Shown here: positions 57,888 through 64,000 of the stretch, in pieces | Layout of the letters: each line of letters begins with the position of its first letter | How positions within the stretch are numbered: the stretch's first letter is position 1 | Assembly: GCA_026545225.1 (NCBI GenBank) | Contig: CM048845.1 | Coordinates: 62,769,033-62,833,032, forward strand | Origin: Cornus controversa | Taxonomy: Eukaryota; Streptophyta; Magnoliopsida; Cornales; Cornaceae | Direction: 5' to 3' | Length of the DNA: 64,000 nt | The notes under the pieces: generated by a model | What the model was told of the DNA's origin: nothing | Seen by the model: only the letters and a program-made list of their open reading frames with translations | Databases searched by the model: none | Made by a program: the position numbers and the translations under genes

Positions 57888-60162
57888 GATTGTGTTTGAA
57901 TCTCTCTATCCCTAACCTTTTATATTGTGTTTGTTTAATTCCTTCATTATCTCATTATTCATTGCATATCTTTTTTAATTCTGGGATTTGATTTTATTGT
58001 TTGTCAAAGACCCTATTCACCCCCCCTCTAGGGTCATTTCTTGAGTAACAAGCTCGAAGTTGTCGACGATCGATACAAAGAATAATATGAAAATTACAAC
58101 TCGATCAATCAGGTTTGATCACCGAAATATGCCAATTACAAATATATATGTCACACATCTACCTTACATAGCCTCGTTTTATATATATATATAACAGTTA
58201 TAGTTTGGTAGGTAGTAGTTGTAAGAGTTAATGAGAACCATTTAAGGAAAACAATCCATTGAAACAGAAGAGAAGACCAATAGTCCAAACATTAGAAATC
58301 AAGTTTCAATACGTTCATACGTTAACTTCAAACCTACGTAATATCTCAAATTTATACAACAGATGGATCGTCTTCCATAAGAGCTTGTCGGTGAGTTGGC
58401 AAAACTTTTAGCTTCCTTATCTTTCAGAGACCTCTACCGATTTCACTTAAGGTTATTAATATTATACCATTCCTTTGTTTCGTTATTTTATATGCATGAT
58501 ATATACCCTTCCTTTCTCTGTGATCACTCGTGCTCCTAATAGCGTTCGTCGACTTTCATTCGAGTCGGTACACAATTTAAGTAACACATCCCCCACTTGG
58601 TTTCCCTTAGAAGCACAACTCAAGCGTGACTAGTTTAAATCGTGCCTTGGAGCACATAACTTAAAGGCTATGTTTATCATAGGGGTGGTACGCATAAGTT
58701 TCTTAATATGCTCATGTTTTGTGCATATATAGGATGTTTTTTTTCTCTATAATGATAGAAAACCATATCTGTTATCATCGTAGGAATTGTATTTCTGCCA
58801 AGGGTTACTCAATCTAGCTCTGCAACAACTGTATGCTACGTTGCCACACCATCCCCCTTCTTTATTTGCTACTGCAGTTTGTTTTATATTCAAAAATGCA
58901 GAGGAGAAGGAGATAGGAATATGACTGTTGGGATGCATAAGGAGAGAGATACTACTCTGCCCAGTTATAAAGACAAGCATCTCTCGCATGTTGGTGATTT
59001 TGAGTCATCGTTGGATAAATAACCAACGATTTCTTATCCATGTTCCCAACTGTTGTCCCCAAGGAAGCCATTTCACAATTTCTTAGGGTTGTGTCGATTT
59101 AGAATCAGTACATTGTGATGGTTGTGCTTGTGATTTAATAGTGACTGTATTGCAACGCTGGAACACAACCTTTACATTGATTTAGTATTTAGTTGTAAGT
59201 ACATACACATTTTTGGTATATTGCTTTTGATATGTATTCTGTCCACTTTTAGTCTTATGAATGATTGGGATGTTTAATTTTATAATATGGGATGCAGTTT
59301 TAATATTACACTACTTTCTCACACTTTGAACACTGACAAATATTAACTGTGAAAGGAATATTCTGATCAAGATCGTAGGAATATTGTGAAAGCAGACATT
59401 TCAAAAATAATTATTCTTAAATTTCTCCAAACCTGCGTAAATCAGTACAATACAAGAAATGGTTTAGATGCTATGAAGTACCACACGATGATACCACAAA
59501 TTGCCAAAAAATATAATATATAGATTTGTTTAGAATATAATAGTCAAAATATTTATTATTTTTGTTAATTCAATCCACGTTATTAATTTAATTACTAATT
59601 TAGATATTACAGTTATATGTATATTGTTGGAAATATTCTGAGTTTGCTTTATATTGGTTAACTAATGATTGAAAATAGTATTTATAAATAAATGAAAATT
59701 ATAGTTTACTTGTGAATTAAGAAGTGGTCATTTTGAATTTTTGTTGAAATATTAGTGATTTCCCGTTATAATTCATTATTTCATTGGGATAATATTTTAA
59801 CAAATGACCACAATCAGTGACACCTACAGATAACTACAGATATACACAAGGCATGCGAGGACAATAAAGATCAGATATACAAGGCATACGAGGACAGTAA
59901 AGACTGACATTTTTGAAGTCATTAATTGAAACCTATTATTCATATATATAAATGTTATTCAATACATTTGTACAAGTGTGGTTGTATTTCATTTATGGTG
60001 AAAGTAGTTGTAGGACCTTTAATGCTATATATTAAAGATAGAAACAGATATATATTTGGTTACAATCCAATAGTCCCACCATTACAAATCAATTGTCAAT
60101 CCCTCAGATTGTCTTCCCTTTGCCTTTTTCCTTCAACCAAACTCCCTCTTCAGGTTAGCTGA
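57888..60162. other. Intergenic spacer
   Basis: No gene is recognised. At 58010-58035 'ccctattcaccccccctctaggg' is the inverse of the Sirevirus 'cctagaggggggtgaatagg' motif and is nearly palindromic, but no LTR could be built around it. The 80-codon minus frame at 58747-58989 has no recognised domain. Confidence 0.45.
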
Positions 60163-62557
60163 ATGCCAAACATTGTATGCAATGGTGAAGGGTCACACAC
60201 AGCGAGTGTGATAGAAGGGCTAAACATTGTATGTAATGGTGAAGCGTCACCACCACTTTTACAACCTACAACAATGTCACAGACCCAATGTCAACTCTGT
60301 ACAAGGTATAAGGAGTTAACACAGGCGAGGAGTAATATAGTTGCGCAGTGTAGAAGACTTGGTATAGCAATTCCCAGATCACATCAACTTATAATGCTCC
60401 ACTCAAAATCTGCTAAAATGGATTCGGTTATTCTTCAATTGCAACGCGAGATTCATCAATTACATGTGAGATGGAGGAAGACTGATAAAATTGCAAAGGC
60501 AACTCAAATATACGAAGATCCTAGTGAACATATTGCATCCATTTTGAGTGATCCGATTCTAAAATTAGATTCTGACTTGTCTAATTTTACAGACTCGGGA
60601 GATGATGACTTTGTAATCCCACCTCCGAGCTCTCATACGAGGAAAAAACTGAAATCCATGGTACATTCGACTTAATTTGTATGTTATTTGTAAATATTTT
60701 TGCCAAATTTTATATATATGACACTTGAACGTCCAAGTTTGATTTATATAGTTTGTAACTTAATTTATCATCATATATTCGTTATGATGCAAATGAGATG
60801 TTATTTATAATACAGTTTGTTACATGGTAAAACCAATTGGGATATTTACTATTATAAGATGGGATGCAAGTTGTTAATGCTCAATATAAGTTTAAAGCCT
60901 AAACAAAAGAAAGATATAAGAGCTTGTAGTTGATATTAAAGCAAGTAATGGTCAAATCAGTTTATGAGGTAATCTGCAAAAAAAATCTATCAGAATATTT
61001 AAATGAGATGTTCTCTTGAATTCAGTTTGACACGTATTCATTAAAATTGGGATGCTTAGAATATTCAAATGGGATGGCAGTTGTCAATACTCAATATAGG
61101 TTTAAACCCTAAACAAAAGAAATATATAAGAGTTAGTAGTTGAATCTCAGTGATATTAAAGCAACTAATGGTCAAATCAGTTTATGAGGTAATTTGTAAA
61201 AAAATCTATCAGAATATTTAAATGGGATGTTCTCTTGAATTCAGTTTGACACGTATTCATTAAAATTGGGATGTTTAGATTATTCAAATGGGATGGCAGT
61301 TGTCAATGCTCAATTTAATGCTCAATATAGGTTTAAACCCTAAACAAAAGAAAGATATAAGAATTAGTAGTTGATTCTCAATGATATTAAAGTAACTAAT
61401 GGTCAAATCAGTTTATGAGGTAATCTACAAAAAAATCTATTAAAATATTTAAATGGGATGTTTTCTTTAATTCAATTTGACACTTATTCATTAAAATTGG
61501 AATGTTTAGAATATTCAAATGGGATGACAGTTGTCAATGCTCAATTTAATGATCAATATAGGTTTATACCCTAAACAAAATAAAGATATAAGAGTTGGTA
61601 GTTGAATCTCAGTGATATTAAAGTAACTAATGATCAAATCAGTTTATGAGGTAATTTACAAAAAAATCTATCATAATATTCAAATAGGATGTTCTCTTTA
61701 ATTCAGTTTGACATGTGATCATAAACATTGGGATGTTTACTATTAGATGATGTGATGTAAGTTATTGAGACAATTTAATGCTTAATATAGGTTTCTGTTT
61801 AACCAACTAAATATATAAGAGTTACAGTACAAAAAGAGTTCATCTTATCCTACGATTACTATATTATTCTACTTCAACAAGGACCGTCTCCCCCAGGATC
61901 TGGTGACTCAAATTGTCTGTGGAGTAGCAGCAAATAGCTTGGAAGACCTAATGAGAATGAAACAATGGTTTGTATATTCATGATCAATTTTGTTACTTTC
62001 TTAACATGGATTTGGCTATTAATAGTATCTGTTCTACTGTCTGAGTTTGTTTATTTTTTATATTCTATTGAAAAGTCTAATATCAAATGATATTTTACAA
62101 CAGTTGTAGGTCAATGTATTTACTAGGTTCAGAAGCTGAGACAATGAAAGAAATAAATTACCAGGACTTGTATGAGTTACACTATAGAAGAACTTGGGAA
62201 ACAAGCGACAACCGATGGTACTTTTTCAATAGATGTATTGACTATCAAAATGTAGAGGCAATGTTTATTTATGGGATAGTACATTGAGCTAAATTCGAGT
62301 ATGTATTTAGACAACTTTCTCTCAATTTTTATTAAATTTTTAATGCTCAATTGTAGGAGCTTATTTTTGCTGCTGACAACTACGCCTATAGTCTGGGAAT
62401 CCTCCAACGAGGATATGAGGTGAATAATGTTAGTTGTGAATTCTCACTTGCCCTTGGTAAGCTATATGAGGATGATGCTTTCAAGGAAAATAGAATTCAA
62501 GGTCTTATCAACATTAAGAACAATCTTTCAAAGAATCAGTTTATCAAAAATATTTAG
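60163..62557 (+). CDS. Probable four-exon F-box protein gene (At1g67623-like)
   Basis: Exon 1 (60163-60660) starts MPNIVCNGEG and ends SHTRKKLKSM|GT. Exon 2 (61882-61967) encodes DRLPQDLVTQIVCGVAANSL and EDLMRMKQ, a good F-box (LP.DL...I...VA..SL.DL). Exon 3 (62104-62278) reads SMYLLGSEAETMKEINYQDL, then WYFFNRCIDYQNVEAMFIYG. Exon 4 (62357-62557) reads ELIFAADNYAYSLGIL and SLALGKLYEDDAFKE, then TAG. All three junctions have GT...AG and keep the frame, and the exon sequence fits plant F-box proteins of the At1g67623 type (SCF substrate adaptors). Exon 1 before KSM is unlike known members and has a duplicated NIVCNGE. Downstream, 62637-62735 resembles the family's Cys-rich C-terminus but contains stops, so the gene may be decaying. 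Confidence 0.6.
60838..61825 (+). repeat. ~230-bp tandem repeat inside the F-box intron
   Basis: About four copies carry 'tcaaatcagtttatgaggtaat' at 60951, 61172, 61403 and 61634, giving periods of 221, 231 and 231 bp. Each unit also has 'aaattgggatgttta', 'aatatagg(t)ttaaaccctaaac' and 'atataagagtt'. Edges are partial copies. The array lies in the predicted first intron. Confidence 0.9.
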
Positions 62558-62584
62558 AAGAAAATTATTCAAATCATAAACGCT

Positions 62585-62597
62585 GGGGGGGGGGGGG
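62585..62597 (+). repeat. G13 homopolymer
   Basis: An uninterrupted run of 13 G is unusual in this AT-rich region. It lies 27 bp after the predicted F-box stop. It could form a G-quadruplex or be a length-variable or misassembled homopolymer. Confidence 0.9.
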
Positions 62598-62636
62598 GCG
62601 CTATCACTGACAACTTTATGCATAAATTCATGAATG

Positions 62637-62735
62637 CTACCCTATAGGAGGCCACATTGAGGAATTATAAACTATTCTTGTTGACGAGGACACTGTTGAG
62701 TGCGAGCTATGCCAATGTGATATCCATCTGTAGGT
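62637..62735 (+). pseudogene. Cys-rich remnant of the F-box gene 3' end
   Basis: A frame reads CYPIGGHIEEL stop TILVDEDTVECELCQCDIHL stop. The H and ECELC..C pattern fits the C-terminal Cys/His motif (C..C.W) of At1g67623-like F-box proteins. It lies after the predicted gene's stop, so it is probably a lost exon or the gene's former end. Confidence 0.45.
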
Positions 62736-62739
62736 GGTG

Positions 62740-63640
62740 ACTGGTAAATTATCAAAACAATGACTCATATAACAAATCGTATGATCGTGTAAGGTTTTAT
62801 TCAAAGCGAAGTGGGGTATTAATGATTGTTTTACATTAAAACTTTGTTTAGGTGAGTTTGCTTATTTTATGTAAGCTTGTATAATATAATGTAAGTAATC
62901 TGCCTCTTCAGTTTACCATGATAAAACAAGTTTTTATTTGATGAAAATCGTACACTTCATCATACTTAATATTCAAACTCAATTCACTGCTCCAAATTAA
63001 AAGAGTCATAATCGAGTGTCATGCAAATTAGTCAAAAATTGTAACTTTCACAAAAGGACTATATAAGGTCAAAATGATTACTTTGGTAAGGTTTAAACCC
63101 TAAATCAAATAACATCACACTAGAGGACTCTATTTTTACATCATGTTAATTAGTACCACACAGATCAAGTTGTTAAATAATGACTCAATTTTCGAAGAGT
63201 CATTGATGAAATGGATGATTAACCTGGGACAATGGCATTTTGGACACTGGCGTGACAGTATTTTTTTTGACGTTGAGATCAAGTGTCTTTGATTATGAAC
63301 ATAGGAAAAATAATGTGTTGCCTGCTAATATGATATTTCACACTAAAAATAGTCAAACATTTAATAGAGTATGATGAAAATGAAATGTAAATTATTCACT
63401 TGTCAAATCAGGCGAGCGTGAACCTTCATGGGAAGAAGTATTTAAGAGTCTGACTGAAAACATGCTTAAATTGCCAATATTAGACTGCAATTGATTAAAG
63501 TGATCATTATACACCAATATAGTAATAGGCATAATAAATGTTCCATCAAGCAAATGCAATGGTATAACTTACGTCGTTCCTCAATGGAGTAATGTGTTCA
63601 CCAAATAAGGGACTGAACGGTGAATCCCAATCCGTATTTG
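62740..63640. other. Intergenic or internal gypsy 3' sequence
   Basis: No coding frame is recognised. If the LTR at 63659 is a 3' LTR, this could be a decayed internal 3' region of that element, but I see no gypsy domain here. Confidence 0.35.
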
Positions 63641-63658
63641 CAAAAGTGGGGGATGTCG
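63641..63658 (+). other. Polypurine tract
   Basis: CAAAAGTGGGGGATGTCG directly precedes the TGTGAGATCC LTR start. The purine-rich form is typical of plant gypsy elements. Confidence 0.6.
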
Positions 63659-64000
63659 TGTGAGATCCTGAATTTTTGTTTTTTTAATTAAATGTTTTAT
63701 TATTTTTTTTATTATTTTATTTTATTAAAATGTTTTATTTTTATTATTTCATTTATGTGTTTAGGATATGTTAGGATGTTCGGGTTTCCAATTTCAAGTA
63801 TTGGTTTGATCCCGAGCATTTTCAAAGTTAAAGAATAGTTCTACGGGATGGTGGGACATGAGGATATGTTAGTCTTTTCCAAAAAGATTTGGGACGATTT
63901 CGGCATTTCTTTTAAAGTGAAGGGTATTTTAGTAATTTCGTATTAAGGATGGCACCATCAAAAATTCTTTGAAAAAGAATGGCATTGTGGTAGTTTTAGA
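63659..64000 (+). repeat. Start of a gypsy LTR, cut by the window end
   Basis: TGTGAGATCCTGAATTTTTG follows the purine tract. The opening 'TGTGAGATCC' and the later 'aagggtattttagtaatttcg' are typical of Ty3/gypsy chromovirus LTRs. The remainder lies beyond 64000, so length and partner LTR are unknown. The strand follows from the purine tract on the left. Confidence 0.62.

Noticed and set aside
58010..58035. Sirevirus-like 'ccctattcaccccccctctaggg' as an LTR end of element 1
   Set aside because: The orientation is opposite to that expected for a minus-strand 5' LTR, and no tRNA-Met primer site or TG/CA boundary was found nearby.

Overview
This is AT-rich nuclear DNA of a flowering plant, most likely a eudicot. 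The evidence is Ty1/copia Sireviruses, a Tat-lineage Ty3/gypsy element, TRIMs, LINE and SINE pieces, MULE- and Tourist-type MITEs, a CNL (RPP13-like) resistance pseudogene, F-box genes and GT-AG introns. I see no bacterial, organellar or viral gene organisation. The species cannot be named from the sequence. Most of the window is a nested transposon graveyard.

Layout. 1-1269: AT-rich spacer with a diverged duplication. 1270-6845: a decayed copia element with both LTRs and a perfect 5-bp target duplication. 7538-8115 (minus): a LINE 3' fragment. 10825-15357 (plus): a LINE reverse-transcriptase fragment split by a 3.4-kb probable solo LTR (11277-14711) that carries two tandem-repeat arrays and a GC-rich block. 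15666-16829 and 20632-21483: two non-autonomous Mutator-like elements; the second has a perfect 9-bp target duplication. 22610-33710: an 11.1-kb Ty3/gypsy element of the Tat type (gag, protease, G-patch-like segment, RT, two RNase H domains, integrase). It is broken by frameshifts and stops, carries a TRIM solo LTR inside gag, and has a long repeat-rich 3' region.

33711-42447: mostly spacer with a Tourist-like MITE, SINE remnants, CACTA-like repeats, one exon resembling a CACTA-associated plant transposase, and one unrecognised exon pair. 42448-43607: two TRIM elements fused head to head, bounded by a single ACATG duplication. 43799-48282 (minus): coiled-coil ORFs of unknown nature, a foldback MITE, an F-box-associated exon, a SINE and a 5'-truncated NBS-LRR pseudogene. 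48283-57887 (minus): two Sirevirus bodies in tandem that share one LTR. The first has an extra 3' ORF of the env-like/plant transposon protein type. 60163-62557 (plus): a probable four-exon F-box gene whose large first intron holds a ~230-bp tandem repeat. 63641-64000: polypurine tract and start of a gypsy LTR that runs off the end.

Nothing here looks like a functioning multi-gene system. The genes interact mainly by nesting and disruption. The most unusual structure is the palindromic double TRIM. The only candidates for live host coding sequence are the F-box gene at 60-62.6 kb and the unidentified exon pair near 40.7-41.0 kb.
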